Assembly (NCBI RefSeq): GCF_030270605.1
Contig: NZ_BSYJ01000005.1
Location: forward strand, 62,001 to 126,000
Length of the DNA stretch: 64,000 nt
Reading direction: 5' to 3'
Origin: Biformimicrobium ophioploci
GTDB lineage: Bacteria > Pseudomonadota > Gammaproteobacteria > Pseudomonadales > Cellvibrionaceae
Shown here: one piece after another, positions 39,318 through 48,652 of the stretch
Position numbering within the stretch: position 1 is the stretch's first letter
Layout: every line of letters begins with the position of its first letter
The notes under the pieces: generated by a model
Databases searched by the model: none
Seen by the model: the letters and a program-made list of their open reading frames with translations, nothing else
What the model was told of the DNA's origin: nothing
Position numbers and translations under genes: made by a program

Positions 39318-42006
39318 TGCTGCTACCTCCAGCGGCGATCGTGTCCCGCTCAGGGAATCGGTTCAGGGCCCAGAGTTCTGTCTGTTTTTTCTCATCGGCG
39401 GGATTCGGGAAGTGTACCGAAGCCTCGCCGTGCGCAAACGCTGTAGCGAGGGTCTCCAGCTGGGCGTGCCAGCGGCCCTTGACCTCCTGCCAACTTGACA
39501 GGGACTTGTCCCGAGCGGCTTTTTCCGGTTCATCGATCCCGTCGATCGGCTCGCTGAGGTCGCCAGTGCCGGTGAAACTGCAGTGCCCGGGCTTCAGGCG
39601 CGCAAATGCAATGGCGGAAGCGTTCGGCTGCACCGCCGCATAGAGCGGCAGCTGCGGATCGCGCAGTGGATCACTGAACCAGGCCGAGCGTGTGGGTGAG
39701 CCGGTCTTGTAATCGATAATGAGCTGGCTGCCGTCCCCGAGCGTATCGACACGGTCGAGCCGCACACTGAACCTGAGGCCTGCGATGGAAAGACTGTCCC
39801 GCTCCTCGACCTTGGCGATGGAAAACACCGGGCGCTGCTTCTCGATCTGTATCCATTCATCCAGCACACGCAACAGCCTGCCGCATTCGATTTCCCAGAA
39901 GGGTTCGGCAAGCTGCGGTAGTTTCGGGCGTAGTGCGGTAATGGCGCCCTCGGCTGCTTCCCGCATTTGCTGCTGTAACTGCTCCGGCGAAAGTGCCATG
40001 AGTGCATTGTAGGAGTGTGTGTTTGCCCAGAAGTGCGCGAGCATCTCATGCACCATGTTGCCCCGGTCAGCGGGTCCGAGGCCCGGTTGTGGCTCAGGGT
40101 GGCGCTGTGCACCCAGCCGGTAATGAACCTGGGCATTGAACGGGCAGACCGCCTGCGCCTTGAGTACACCTGCCCCCCCGCGCACCGGATCTTTCTCGGA
40201 TTGGGGCAATGCCGGCATCTGTGCATCGTTCAGGGTTTCGTAGGCAGCGCCTCTGCTAATTTCGGCTGAGAACTCCGAGATGGCATTACGGTGTTTTCCG
40301 CTGGTGATGCACTCGATCCCGCCAAAAAGCGGACTCAACTGCTGGTGTTGCTCGTCTTTGATTGCGCAGAAACTCAGCCGGATATCTGGTGCCGCGCCCA
40401 GATAACCATCTGTCAGGTCCTCCGCGAGCTGGAGTTCACGTTCCTGGCTGGCACGGGGCAAGCCGTTTTCTGCCTGCCACTCGATGGGAATGAGCGGGTT
40501 GGGAGAGGGCGGAACGGGCCAGTCGTTCTGGCCAAAGCCGGCCAGCCACAGGTGGTCGAAATGCAGCGAAGCCCCCTCGAGGACACCGAGCACCTGGACC
40601 GGGCTATCCGCGGTCTCGGCCTGGAAAGGGGTACGGTTGCATAGCTGGCGCAGCTGGTTGAGTGCGGTTTCCAGTGAGACCGGGGTAGGCGTTGCCTGGC
40701 TCGCGCTGAAGTCGGCCAGTACCGATTCCCACAGCTGTAATTGCTGGTACTCCTCACTGTCCGCGACTCTCTGCCCGGGCCAGCCCAGGGCCAGGAGTGT
40801 GTCACTGAAACGCGACGCCCACTGCGCAAGGGGAGCCCCTTTCCAGTTAGTTTGCAGGGTGTAAATGCGGTTTAGCCTGGCCGGGAGGTCACTGTCGTTC
40901 CCCAGCTTTTCCGCTACCCTCTGCGCCTCGTAGCGCAGCTGTGAGCCGGTGACCTGCACCTGCTGGGACCTGGCGAGGGTGTTGCACAGGGTGGTTGCCA
41001 GGTGCAGATCGGCATCACCGGTGCAGATTGCCGGGCTGTAAAGTGTGCTCATGAGCGAGTCGGGTTGCCAGCGCTCGCGCAACAGCTCGAGGCATTGCAG
41101 GGTTTGCTGGCCAATGCCCGTGCGGGCAAAGGGTACACCGGCCGAAAAGTTGAAAGGGAGGGTGTAGCGTTGCTGGGCGGGATTGAAGCTTTGTGGCTCC
41201 AGTACGCCGGCAAATATCCGCGCGACCTGGTCCCTTTTCTGCCCCAGATTATTGACCACGATTCCAACGCTGGCAGATGGGTTTTGCGTAAGAGCGTCGG
41301 AAGCCCAGCAGGCTGCGGCTTCAAGCTCCTCTTCTTCGCTGTTGAACCCCTGGGCGGTAATGCTTTCCGGTATAAGCCGAACCGGCTCAGCATGCTCCAC
41401 CTTGTCGGCGGCGGCCTCGAGGATGGCGCTGTGTAGCGGGGAAATCTGGTCGAACCCCAGCAGCGTAATACCTGATTGCAGGGGTAGCAGTTTTTGCTCA
41501 AACGCTTCGAGGATGAGTGTATCTCTCTGGTCCGGGGTGCAGCCCTGCAGTGCATTTGCACTTTCCGCAAACGACTGGTACCAACCCCCGAGGGGCAGTT
41601 CACCATGGGTCTGGGCCGGGAACACAGTTGAAAGCCGGGCAGGATCAAACCGCCATTGCAGCAGTGCGGCAGTCGCGTCGTCGGCGTTTTTACAAATTGC
41701 ACTGCTGTTGAGGAGGCTGGACAGGGCTTGCGGAAGCGTGTCCTGCCAGAGCTGGAGGCGCTGTTCGCGATTGAGGACCTGTTTCAATGCCGGCCCCCAC
41801 ATCTGGTTTTGCAGCATTTGCCAGCCGTTTTCCAGCCACTCCTGCAGGGAAAAGACCGGCGCCGGGTACCAGGCACTTTTCTGCTGGCGCGAACCGACAT
41901 ACTGCTGGCACCGGTTGCGCAAACGATTGGTCGCGGTGATCACGATGCAGTCGCTGCTGCTGGAGCCGGGGATAAGTCTTTGCAGGTCAAAAGCGGGGCG
42001 TACCAT
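39310..42006 (-). CDS. PD-(D/E)XK nuclease/inactivated helicase, AddB-like
   Basis: 898 residues from ATG 42006 (AGGAAGAGGA about 12 bases before; the frame reaches TTG 42033). N-terminal part resembles an SF1 helicase without a proper Walker A (IVITATNRLRNRCQQ). The C-terminus has a RecB-family nuclease site: ADRGNMVHEMLAHFW and SQLIIDYKTGSPTRS, with the conserved Asp and Lys. It matches the 'probable DNA repair protein' group found with UvrD-like partners. Cys residues for a 4Fe-4S lid as in Bacillus AddB are not evident. Translationally coupled to the AddA-like gene downstream. Confidence 0.85.
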   Translation of the reverse strand: MVRPAFDLQRLIPGSSSSDCIVITATNRLRNRCQQYVGSRQQKSAWYPAPVFSLQEWLENGWQMLQNQMWGPALKQVLNREQRLQLWQDTLPQALSSLLNSSAICKNADDATAALLQWRFDPARLSTVFPAQTHGELPLGGWYQSFAESANALQGCTPDQRDTLILEAFEQKLLPLQSGITLLGFDQISPLHSAILEAAADKVEHAEPVRLIPESITAQGFNSEEEELEAAACWASDALTQNPSASVGIVVNNLGQKRDQVARIFAGVLEPQSFNPAQQRYTLPFNFSAGVPFARTGIGQQTLQCLELLRERWQPDSLMSTLYSPAICTGDADLHLATTLCNTLARSQQVQVTGSQLRYEAQRVAEKLGNDSDLPARLNRIYTLQTNWKGAPLAQWASRFSDTLLALGWPGQRVADSEEYQQLQLWESVLADFSASQATPTPVSLETALNQLRQLCNRTPFQAETADSPVQVLGVLEGASLHFDHLWLAGFGQNDWPVPPSPNPLIPIEWQAENGLPRASQERELQLAEDLTDGYLGAAPDIRLSFCAIKDEQHQQLSPLFGGIECITSGKHRNAISEFSAEISRGAAYETLNDAQMPALPQSEKDPVRGGAGVLKAQAVCPFNAQVHYRLGAQRHPEPQPGLGPADRGNMVHEMLAHFWANTHSYNALMALSPEQLQQQMREAAEGAITALRPKLPQLAEPFWEIECGRLLRVLDEWIQIEKQRPVFSIAKVEERDSLSIAGLRFSVRLDRVDTLGDGSQLIIDYKTGSPTRSAWFSDPLRDPQLPLYAAVQPNASAIAFARLKPGHCSFTGTGDLSEPIDGIDEPEKAARDKSLSSWQEVKGRWHAQLETLATAFAHGEASVHFPNPADEKKQTELWALNRFPERDTIAAGGSSND

Positions 42007-42076
42007 CGAGCTGGTGAATCCTCTTCCTTTCAATTTTATCGTTGTTGTCTATCGATACAGGCGGTGCGAGCGGGGC

Positions 42077-42898
42077 TCAGGCTACAGTAATCAACTGGTG
42101 TTCGCGGCAATCAAACTCCCGGAATAGGGCCAGCGCGTCCTGCGTGTTATCGAGCGTACTCAGCAGCAGGCCATGGTTGCGCTTGTTCGTACTCACGACC
42201 TGGGTCAGCCACCATTCTACCCTGCGTGCGATCGCCTGGCCGGAATCCATCCAGCATACCGGCCTCGGTGCCAGTGCGGCGAGGTCTTCGCGAAGCAGGG
42301 GGAAATGGGTGCAGGCCAACACCACTGTATCTATTCGGGTGCCTTCGGTGTTGTTGAAAATCCGATCGATGACGGGCGCAATGGCTGACTTGTCGACAGG
42401 GATGCCGCGCAATTTCTGTTCGGCCAGTTGCACCAGCTCAGGCGCTGCAACGTTAACAACAGTGGTGTCTGCTGCGAATTCCCGGATCAGGTTTTTGGTG
42501 TAGTCCCGGCTGACGGTTCCCTGGGTGGCGACCAGGGCGATAGCCTTGTTGTGGCTCGCTGCAGCGGCGGGCTTGATGGCGGGGACAACGCCAACCACCG
42601 GGCAGGACAGTTCCGCCCGCAGCGCATCCAGCGCCACGGTGCTGGCGGTATTGCAGCCAATCACCAGGATGTCCGGAGTTACGTGGGCAACCATCGCGGA
42701 AGCGACGGTAACGATTCGCTCGGTCAAAAGCCCTTGAGGCTTGTCGCCGTAGGGAAAGAACGCCGGATCGGTTCCAAAATGCAAAACCACATCCGGAAGG
42801 CGTTGCCTGATCTCCCGGCCGATGCTGATGGCGCCAACGCCGGAATCGAAGATCAGGATGCTCGCCGGTGGCGCCTTGCCCTGATTGGCCTGTGTCAT
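42077..42898 (-). CDS. murI: Glutamate racemase MurI
   Basis: Makes D-glutamate for peptidoglycan. 273 residues. The two catalytic cysteines lie in VIGCNTASTVALDAL and VVLACTHFPLLREDL, and the N-terminus ILIFDSGVGAISIGREI carries the catalytic Asp. The usual FDSGVGG reads FDSGVGA here, a small change next to the active site. ATG 42898, divergent from rmuC. Confidence 0.95.
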   Translation of the reverse strand: MTQANQGKAPPASILIFDSGVGAISIGREIRQRLPDVVLHFGTDPAFFPYGDKPQGLLTERIVTVASAMVAHVTPDILVIGCNTASTVALDALRAELSCPVVGVVPAIKPAAAASHNKAIALVATQGTVSRDYTKNLIREFAADTTVVNVAAPELVQLAEQKLRGIPVDKSAIAPVIDRIFNNTEGTRIDTVVLACTHFPLLREDLAALAPRPVCWMDSGQAIARRVEWWLTQVVSTNKRNHGLLLSTLDNTQDALALFREFDCREHQLITVA

Positions 42899-42944
42899 TG
42901 AAAACCTGCCACTGAAACACGTCTGCTGGCATCCACTGCCTACA

Positions 42945-42973
42945 TGTCAAGAATACCGCAAGCTTGGTAGAAT
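42945..42973 (+). promoter_or_regulatory. Probable rmuC promoter
   Basis: TGTCAA (42945-42950), a 17-base spacer and TAGAAT (42968-42973), 31 bp before the rmuC ATG. Spacing is ideal; the -35 match is fair. Confidence 0.5.
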
Positions 42974-43004
42974 AGCGCGATACTTTAAATGCTGTGGAAT
43001 TTTT

Positions 43005-44471
43005 ATGCAGGAACTGCTGCTGAGCCTCGAATTTCAATACCCGCTGTCAATCCTGGTGGTCGGGGTGGCGCTGCTTGCCCTGATGGTGACAATAACCCTC
43101 TGGGTGTTTCTGGTTAAAAAAAATACAGCAAATGAAGGGCTCCGCCGGGACCTTGAATCCCTGACTGCGACCCTGGACGGGGCTGAAACTCGCGCTGCAG
43201 GTGCTGAAGTGGAGGGCAGCCGGCTGCGTGAGAAGCTGCAAGTGGCATTACAGGACCTCGCCCGTGCGCAGGTGACGGCGGACCGGGCCGCGGAACTCGG
43301 TGTGACAGTCGAGAAGCAGCAGCGCCAGCTGGCAGAGAATCTGGCGGAAAAACGTGCGCTCGAGGCGCGCTTCGAGCAGCAGGAGATTCGCCTCAGGGAG
43401 CAGCACCAGTTGCTGGAGCAGGCAAGGGTCTCCATGGGTGAGCAGTTCGAGAACCTGGCCAACCGGATTTTCACAGAGAAGCAACAGGCGTTTAACCGCA
43501 GCAGTGAGGCCAACCTGCGCAAGACGATAGACCCGCTTGAGCGCCAGTTACAGGATTTCCGCAAGCGGGTGGAGCACGTTTACGATCGTGAAAACACGGA
43601 GCGCAACACCCTGGTCGGGCAGATAAAGGCGCTGCGGGAGCAGACCGAAAAGATCAGTAACGATGCGCTCAGTCTGGCAACGGCCCTGAAGGGAGACAAC
43701 AAGGTCCAGGGTAACTGGGGTGAAGTGGTGCTCGAGCGAATCCTGGAGGACTCCGGCCTGCAGAAAGGGCGCGAATACGAAACCCAACTGTCGGTCAGTG
43801 AAGGTGGTGCCCGCAAGCAGCCGGATGTGGTGGTGCGCCTGCCCGGCGAGAAAGATATCGTGATTGACGCAAAGGTCTCGCTGGTAGATTACGAGCGCTA
43901 CTGTAATGCCGAGTCGGAAGAAGAGCGCCAGATTGCGCTCAAGCAGCACCTGACTTCCGTGCGCAACCACATCGCCGGTCTCAGCAAGAAAGGCTACGAG
44001 CAGCTGGAGGCCATTCGCAGCCTGGATTTCGTTTTCATTTTCGTGCCCATCGAGGCGGCCTATATGCTGGCGCTCCAAAAGGACCCGACGCTGTTCCGCG
44101 ACGGCCATGAAAAGAATGTGATTCTGGTCAGCCCGACTACCTTGATGGCGAGCTTGCGTATGGTGGAAAACATCTGGCGCAATGAAAAACAGAATCGCAA
44201 TGCGGAAAAAATTGCGAGTGAAGCAGGCAAGCTGCACGACCAGTTTGTGATGGTGCTACAGGCGTTTGATGAAATCGGCGGGCGCCTGGATGCGGCGCAG
44301 GCAGCTTACGATACGGCGCGCAAGCGCATGGAAACGAGCCCCGGGAATGTACTGAAACGCGTCGATAACCTCAAAAAGCTGGGGGCCAAGGCGCACAGGG
44401 CACACAAGGCGCTGGAGCAGGCGCCGGTGACAGCGGAAGAAGAGTTGACCCTGCCGGAGCCCGCAGAATAG
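43005..44471 (+). CDS. rmuC: DNA recombination protein RmuC
   Basis: 488 residues from ATG 43005 (an in-frame extension to 42885 overlaps the murI start and is unlikely). One N-terminal membrane helix (about 12-34), a long coiled coil (about 40-220, rich in Glu, Gln, Arg), then the RmuC nuclease-like domain: GNWGEVVLERILEDSGL, KQPDVVVRLPGEKDIVIDAKVSL, VFIFVPIEAAY. In E. coli it limits inversions between short repeats; more recently the family is linked to defence against mobile DNA. It leads into the DUF2489 gene. Confidence 0.95.
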   Translation: MQELLLSLEFQYPLSILVVGVALLALMVTITLWVFLVKKNTANEGLRRDLESLTATLDGAETRAAGAEVEGSRLREKLQVALQDLARAQVTADRAAELGVTVEKQQRQLAENLAEKRALEARFEQQEIRLREQHQLLEQARVSMGEQFENLANRIFTEKQQAFNRSSEANLRKTIDPLERQLQDFRKRVEHVYDRENTERNTLVGQIKALREQTEKISNDALSLATALKGDNKVQGNWGEVVLERILEDSGLQKGREYETQLSVSEGGARKQPDVVVRLPGEKDIVIDAKVSLVDYERYCNAESEEERQIALKQHLTSVRNHIAGLSKKGYEQLEAIRSLDFVFIFVPIEAAYMLALQKDPTLFRDGHEKNVILVSPTTLMASLRMVENIWRNEKQNRNAEKIASEAGKLHDQFVMVLQAFDEIGGRLDAAQAAYDTARKRMETSPGNVLKRVDNLKKLGAKAHRAHKALEQAPVTAEEELTLPEPAE

Positions 44472-44523
44472 ATTCACTTATCGCCCGGGCAGGTATTTTT
44501 CCAACCAACAATTTTGAAATTCT

Positions 44524-44988
44524 ATGAACCAGATACCCGATAGCCTGTTAATCGTTGCGGCCGCAATCATTTTTGTGTTGAGTGCAGTCGCCGGTTATTA
44601 CCTGTGGAAGCTGCATAAATTGCGCCGGCTGCAGGCAGTCAAGCTCAAGGCCATCGAGGAAGCGGCTGAGGCCCAGCGCGAGCGGGTCAACAACAGTATC
44701 CAGATCCTGGCCGCGGCGATTCTTTCAGAGGAAGTCGGTCTCACTGAAGGGGCAATTCGCATCAGTACGCTGATGGCCAGCCTGCAAGTGACCGAAGCAG
44801 AAAAAAGCGAGTTTGTCGCGATGTTTACCCTCGCGGAAAAAACCGGGCACATCCCGATTCTCGAGGAATGGAAGAAACTCAAAACCCGCAAGAAGCTTGA
44901 ATATCTCAAGGAGATGGATGCGTTGGAGGCCGAGTATGGAGACTTTGTGCGCGATGCTGCCGAGCGCCTGCGCGGGCGGGTCTTCTAG
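44524..44988 (+). CDS. DUF2489 membrane-anchored protein
   Basis: 154 residues. N-terminal membrane helix (about 8-28), then the DUF2489 pattern NNSIQILAAAILSEEVGLTEGAIRISTLM and a charged C-terminal helix pair (EEWKKLKTRKKLEYLKEMDALE). Function unknown. It follows rmuC by 52 bp on the same strand and ends 3 bp from the convergent kinase gene. Confidence 0.8.
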   Translation: MNQIPDSLLIVAAAIIFVLSAVAGYYLWKLHKLRRLQAVKLKAIEEAAEAQRERVNNSIQILAAAILSEEVGLTEGAIRISTLMASLQVTEAEKSEFVAMFTLAEKTGHIPILEEWKKLKTRKKLEYLKEMDALEAEYGDFVRDAAERLRGRVF

Positions 44989-44991
44989 CCG

Positions 44992-47622
44992 TTAGCCGTC
45001 CGAGTCCGGCAACTCCAGTAACACCCGGAAGCCCACGTCTTTCTGGCGTGCTTCGGCGTCGAGGCCCTTGCGGTAGTCCGCGCTGATATTGCGCAGGGGG
45101 TCGCGCATGGACCCGCCTTTCACCGCCCGAAGGCGACAGTCCCGGATCTCTACTGGCGCGCCGTTACCGGGGTTTCGGTCGTGGCCGCTCCAGTAGCAAT
45201 CCTGTACCCACTCAGCGACATTGCCGGCGGTATCGTAAAGGCCGAACGGATTGGCCGAGAAAGAGCCGACAGGTGCTGTTTTTGCGCCGAAAAGCGTGAT
45301 GAAGTCGCTGTCACAGCCGCGCCTGCAATTCGCCTTGCCGCGTGCATCACGCTCTCCCCACCAGAAAATTGATTGCCGCCCGGCGCGGGCGGCGTATTCC
45401 CACTCTGCCTCCGACGGCAGGCGATAGTTGCGCCCGGTCTCGTTCGACAGCCACTCTGTGTAGGCTTTTGCGTCTTCCCAGCTGACGTTGATCACCGGGC
45501 GGTCGTCGCCAGCCCAGTTGGCATTTGCCGGCAGCGGCCGGCCGGTGGCCTCGGCAAAGCGGCGGTAGTCCGCAAAGCGCACTTCGGTTTTTGACAGGGC
45601 AAAAGGTTGCTGGATCTTTACCGGCTTCTGCGGCGATGCCGGTGCGCGGCGCTCGTTGCCGAGTTCAAACGCGCCCGGTTGGATGACGATCATCTCAGGG
45701 CCGCGGCCACCACTGGCCAGGCGGGATTGAATTTGCTTGCCGTGCCGGGCTTCCGGTTCGAGATTCACTGGGAGTTGCAGGTTGTCGTCGGACAGGGTGA
45801 CCCACTTGCGGGTGGTGCGGAACAGGTCTGCCGACACCTCGATCTCGTAGCGTCCGGGCGCAAGCGCCATGCCGGGCTGGTAACGCTCGCGAATGTTCAT
45901 GATGCGAACGCGCGCGCCTGCAGGTGTCGGCTTGACGGTGAGGCGGTAGGTCGGGTCTGCCGCGGCCTCGGCAGGCGCTGTGACTATCTTGTCTCTTGCG
46001 GCCTCGTTGCTTGCAACCTCGTCTCTGCCAGTTTCGTCGTTTGCGGCGCTACCGTCGCCTGAGGGGGTAGCGGCCAATGTTTCAGCGGCCGCAGGGTCTG
46101 TGTCTTCAGGGCGAGTTTCTTCAGTGGTCGCTGCAATTTGCGCTTTGATAGCGGGGTCCGGCGCGGTTGCCACGCGGTTCGCCGGTTGGGCTGTATCCGG
46201 GATTGAGGGTGCACGCACCACGACGCCGCTGAGGTCGGTGCTTTCCGCCTGGTTGTCTGGCGTGCCTTCAACTGCTGCGCCCGCGGATGGACTTTCGAGG
46301 GGAGTTACGCCCGCGGCGAGCATGCTGTCTTGCGGCTCGCCATTCACAGGGCCCACGGCGGATACCGGGGTTGCCTGGCCCGGGGGCGGGATTTCTGCGC
46401 CACCCAAAGTGCTCTCGTCGCCGTATAGCCAGTCACCGGTTTGCGCCAGATGGCGGTCCAGAACTTCCGGGCCGCCGGGCTGCCAGCCGAAAAAGTATTT
46501 TGCGGAACTCAGCAATAGCCAGACAGATGCCACCACGGCAACGGAGGTGAGGGCGACCCTCAGGCGACTCCTTTTGCGCGGGGCGTGGCGGATGATTTCC
46601 TGAATCCGCATCAGGGTTTCCTGCTCCGCCCGTTGCGGTTGCTGGTCCTGGGGGTCTTTCGCCAGGTAGCTGAAAGCGCCGCGCATACGTTCGGTTACGG
46701 TTGCCAGCAAGGTCAGTAGCAGGGCGCGCACCAGGCTGGACAGGCCGATCGAGGTGTTGTTGAGGTGGCTGACCTGGCTCGGTGCTTTGCCGGCCATTGC
46801 CGCGATCAGCTGATCGATTGCATCCACGACCTCCAGTCCGCGCTGGAATCTCTTTTCCGGGTCTTTCGCCAGGAACCGGTTGATCAGGTTCTGGTAGAGC
46901 GCAAAGCGCGCGGGAAGCCGTGGAACCGGGTCGGTAAGGTGTTTGATCGCAATTGCTACGGCCTCGTCCGCCTGGAAAGGCACCGTGCCGGTAAGCATTT
47001 CGTAGAAAACCACGCCTAGGCTGTACAGGTCGGCACGTCCGTCCACTGCGACTCCGCGTGCCTGCTCGGGGCTCATGTAATGCGGGGTGCCCACGACCAT
47101 ACCGGTGGTTGTGTTACGGGTGGTCTTGGCGATAGCCCGTGCCACGCCAAAATCGGTCAGGACTGTGGAGCCGTCCTCGCGGAACAGGATGTTTTCGGGC
47201 TTCAGGTCGCGGTGCACGTAACCCTTGCTGTGCGCGTGGTCGAGTGCCATGGCGACTTCACGGGTGTACTGCAGCGCTTCAAGTGGCTCGATGATTGCGG
47301 TAGCGAGCTTGTCGGAGATGGAGCCGCCGGACAGGTAGTCCATGGCGATGTAATTCAGGCTCCGGTAGCGGCCGATGTCATGGATGCCGACAATGTTCGG
47401 GTGCGACAGCTGCCCGACAATATTGGCCTCGCGCTGGAAGCGTTCGCCAAAAACCGGGTCGGCATTGAGTACCGGTGACATCACCTTGAGAGCGACCTGC
47501 CGCCCAACGCTGCGCTGGATGGCAAGGTAGACGGTAGACATGCCGCCCTGATTGATCTTCTTGAGGATGCGATATCCGGGGATTTCCAGCGTACCGGAGC
47601 TGGGCGGCGCCTCGTAATCCAT
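44992..47622 (-). CDS. Transmembrane Ser/Thr protein kinase fused to PEGA-like and FGE/sulfatase-modifying-type domains
   Basis: 876 residues from ATG 47622, which overlaps the PP2C stop as ATGA and has GGGAG six bases before. Kinase about 17-275: NQGGMSTVY, Lys46, HRDLKPEN 137-144, DFG 157-159, GTPHYMSPEQA. Membrane helix about 354-376, Pro/Ala/Thr-rich periplasmic linker, a PEGA-like stretch (YRLTVKPTPAGARVRI), then an FGE-like domain 643-872 (RPVINVSWEDAKAY, YRLPSEAEWEYA, GLYDTAGNVAEWVQD). The kinase side is cytoplasmic and the FGE side periplasmic. The catalytic Cys of true formylglycine-generating enzymes is missing after GGSM, so this domain is more likely a sensor or binding module. 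Confidence 0.92.
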   Translation of the reverse strand: MDYEAPPSSGTLEIPGYRILKKINQGGMSTVYLAIQRSVGRQVALKVMSPVLNADPVFGERFQREANIVGQLSHPNIVGIHDIGRYRSLNYIAMDYLSGGSISDKLATAIIEPLEALQYTREVAMALDHAHSKGYVHRDLKPENILFREDGSTVLTDFGVARAIAKTTRNTTTGMVVGTPHYMSPEQARGVAVDGRADLYSLGVVFYEMLTGTVPFQADEAVAIAIKHLTDPVPRLPARFALYQNLINRFLAKDPEKRFQRGLEVVDAIDQLIAAMAGKAPSQVSHLNNTSIGLSSLVRALLLTLLATVTERMRGAFSYLAKDPQDQQPQRAEQETLMRIQEIIRHAPRKRSRLRVALTSVAVVASVWLLLSSAKYFFGWQPGGPEVLDRHLAQTGDWLYGDESTLGGAEIPPPGQATPVSAVGPVNGEPQDSMLAAGVTPLESPSAGAAVEGTPDNQAESTDLSGVVVRAPSIPDTAQPANRVATAPDPAIKAQIAATTEETRPEDTDPAAAETLAATPSGDGSAANDETGRDEVASNEAARDKIVTAPAEAAADPTYRLTVKPTPAGARVRIMNIRERYQPGMALAPGRYEIEVSADLFRTTRKWVTLSDDNLQLPVNLEPEARHGKQIQSRLASGGRGPEMIVIQPGAFELGNERRAPASPQKPVKIQQPFALSKTEVRFADYRRFAEATGRPLPANANWAGDDRPVINVSWEDAKAYTEWLSNETGRNYRLPSEAEWEYAARAGRQSIFWWGERDARGKANCRRGCDSDFITLFGAKTAPVGSFSANPFGLYDTAGNVAEWVQDCYWSGHDRNPGNGAPVEIRDCRLRAVKGGSMRDPLRNISADYRKGLDAEARQKDVGFRVLLELPDSDG

Positions 47623-48518
47623 CACAGGCTCCCGGCGACCAGCCATGCGGCAAGCGCGGCCAGCAGGAGAATCACCAGAAAGCCTTTCACTGCACTGTGG
47701 TGTCGTTGGTTGCCGGGCGTATCAGTGGGTTCCGGTATGTTCGCCGGGGCATCAACCAGCTGTATGCTGATGTTGTCCCGGCCGCCGGTATCCAGTGCGG
47801 CCTGGAGAAGCCTGGTGACAGCACCTGCATTGTCCTTCGCATCCGCGATGGCGGTGCAGATCAATTCATCCGGCACATCGCTGGTGAGGCCGTCGCTGCA
47901 CAAGAGTATTTTATCGCCTTGCTGCCAGCGGCCCCGGACCGAATCGACCTCGAGGGACCGGCCGCCAACCCCGCCAACACAGCGGGTGATGACATTGCGG
48001 TTGGGGTGGTGGGCGGCCTCGGAGGCGGGGATGGCGCCGGAAGCAACCAGCATCTGTACATAGGAGTGGTCTGTCGTGAGTTGCTGTAGCAGGGGGCCGT
48101 CTTCGTTGATTCGCCATAGGTAGGCGCGGCTGTCCCCGACCCAGTCGATCCTGTAGTCAGGGCCCGATTCGCTGAGAACAACTGCGGTTGAGCCCATGGC
48201 GTTTTCGGACTCGTCCCGTTCAAGCAGCTGGTCGTGTACAGCCTTCAGGGCCGGTATAAAGCCTGATTCTTCGGCCGATGCCACGCGGATGGAATCGACC
48301 ACCATGGCGCTGGCGACTTCGCCGGCCTGATGGCCCCCGAGACCGTCTGCAACGACCCACACGGCACGCTGGTCATCGTGCCAGATTGCGTCCTCGTTGT
48401 GGTCGCGCAGGTAACCGGGGTGGGTGATGCCTGCGGAACGCTGGTTCTGTTCTACCTGCGCGCTGCTCACGTTGCTGTAGTCTTGTTCTTCGGCGTCCTG
48501 CGCCTCGCTAGCAATCAC
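47622..48518 (-). CDS. PP2C-type protein phosphatase with C-terminal membrane anchor
   Basis: 298 residues from GTG 48518 (no good SD, and a second GTG lies 16 codons in). Metal-binding aspartates are in DHNEDAIWHDD, VVADGLGGH, LCSDGLTSD and GRDNISI; WVGDSRAYLWR is also conserved. One membrane helix at the extreme C-terminus (VKGFLVILLLAALAAWLVA) tethers it to the membrane, beside the kinase it overlaps by ATGA. It should reverse phosphorylation by that kinase. Confidence 0.93.
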   Translation of the reverse strand: MIASEAQDAEEQDYSNVSSAQVEQNQRSAGITHPGYLRDHNEDAIWHDDQRAVWVVADGLGGHQAGEVASAMVVDSIRVASAEESGFIPALKAVHDQLLERDESENAMGSTAVVLSESGPDYRIDWVGDSRAYLWRINEDGPLLQQLTTDHSYVQMLVASGAIPASEAAHHPNRNVITRCVGGVGGRSLEVDSVRGRWQQGDKILLCSDGLTSDVPDELICTAIADAKDNAGAVTRLLQAALDTGGRDNISIQLVDAPANIPEPTDTPGNQRHHSAVKGFLVILLLAALAAWLVAGSL

Positions 48519-48611
48519 GATTGTGTGTCACCCAAATATCCTGCTTCCATGGTATACCCGCCGGACAGCGCAAACCGCCAACAACTTCACAGGACCGTGC
48601 ATATCTGCGTG

Positions 48612-48639
48612 TTAGACTGGGTTTGACCATAACTATAAA
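48612..48639 (+). promoter_or_regulatory. Possible promoter of the FHA gene
   Basis: TTAGAC (48612-48617), 16-base spacer, TATAAA (48634-48639), 13 bp before ATG 48653. The short leader weakens the case. Confidence 0.35.
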
Positions 48640-48652
48640 GTAGCTACCAACA

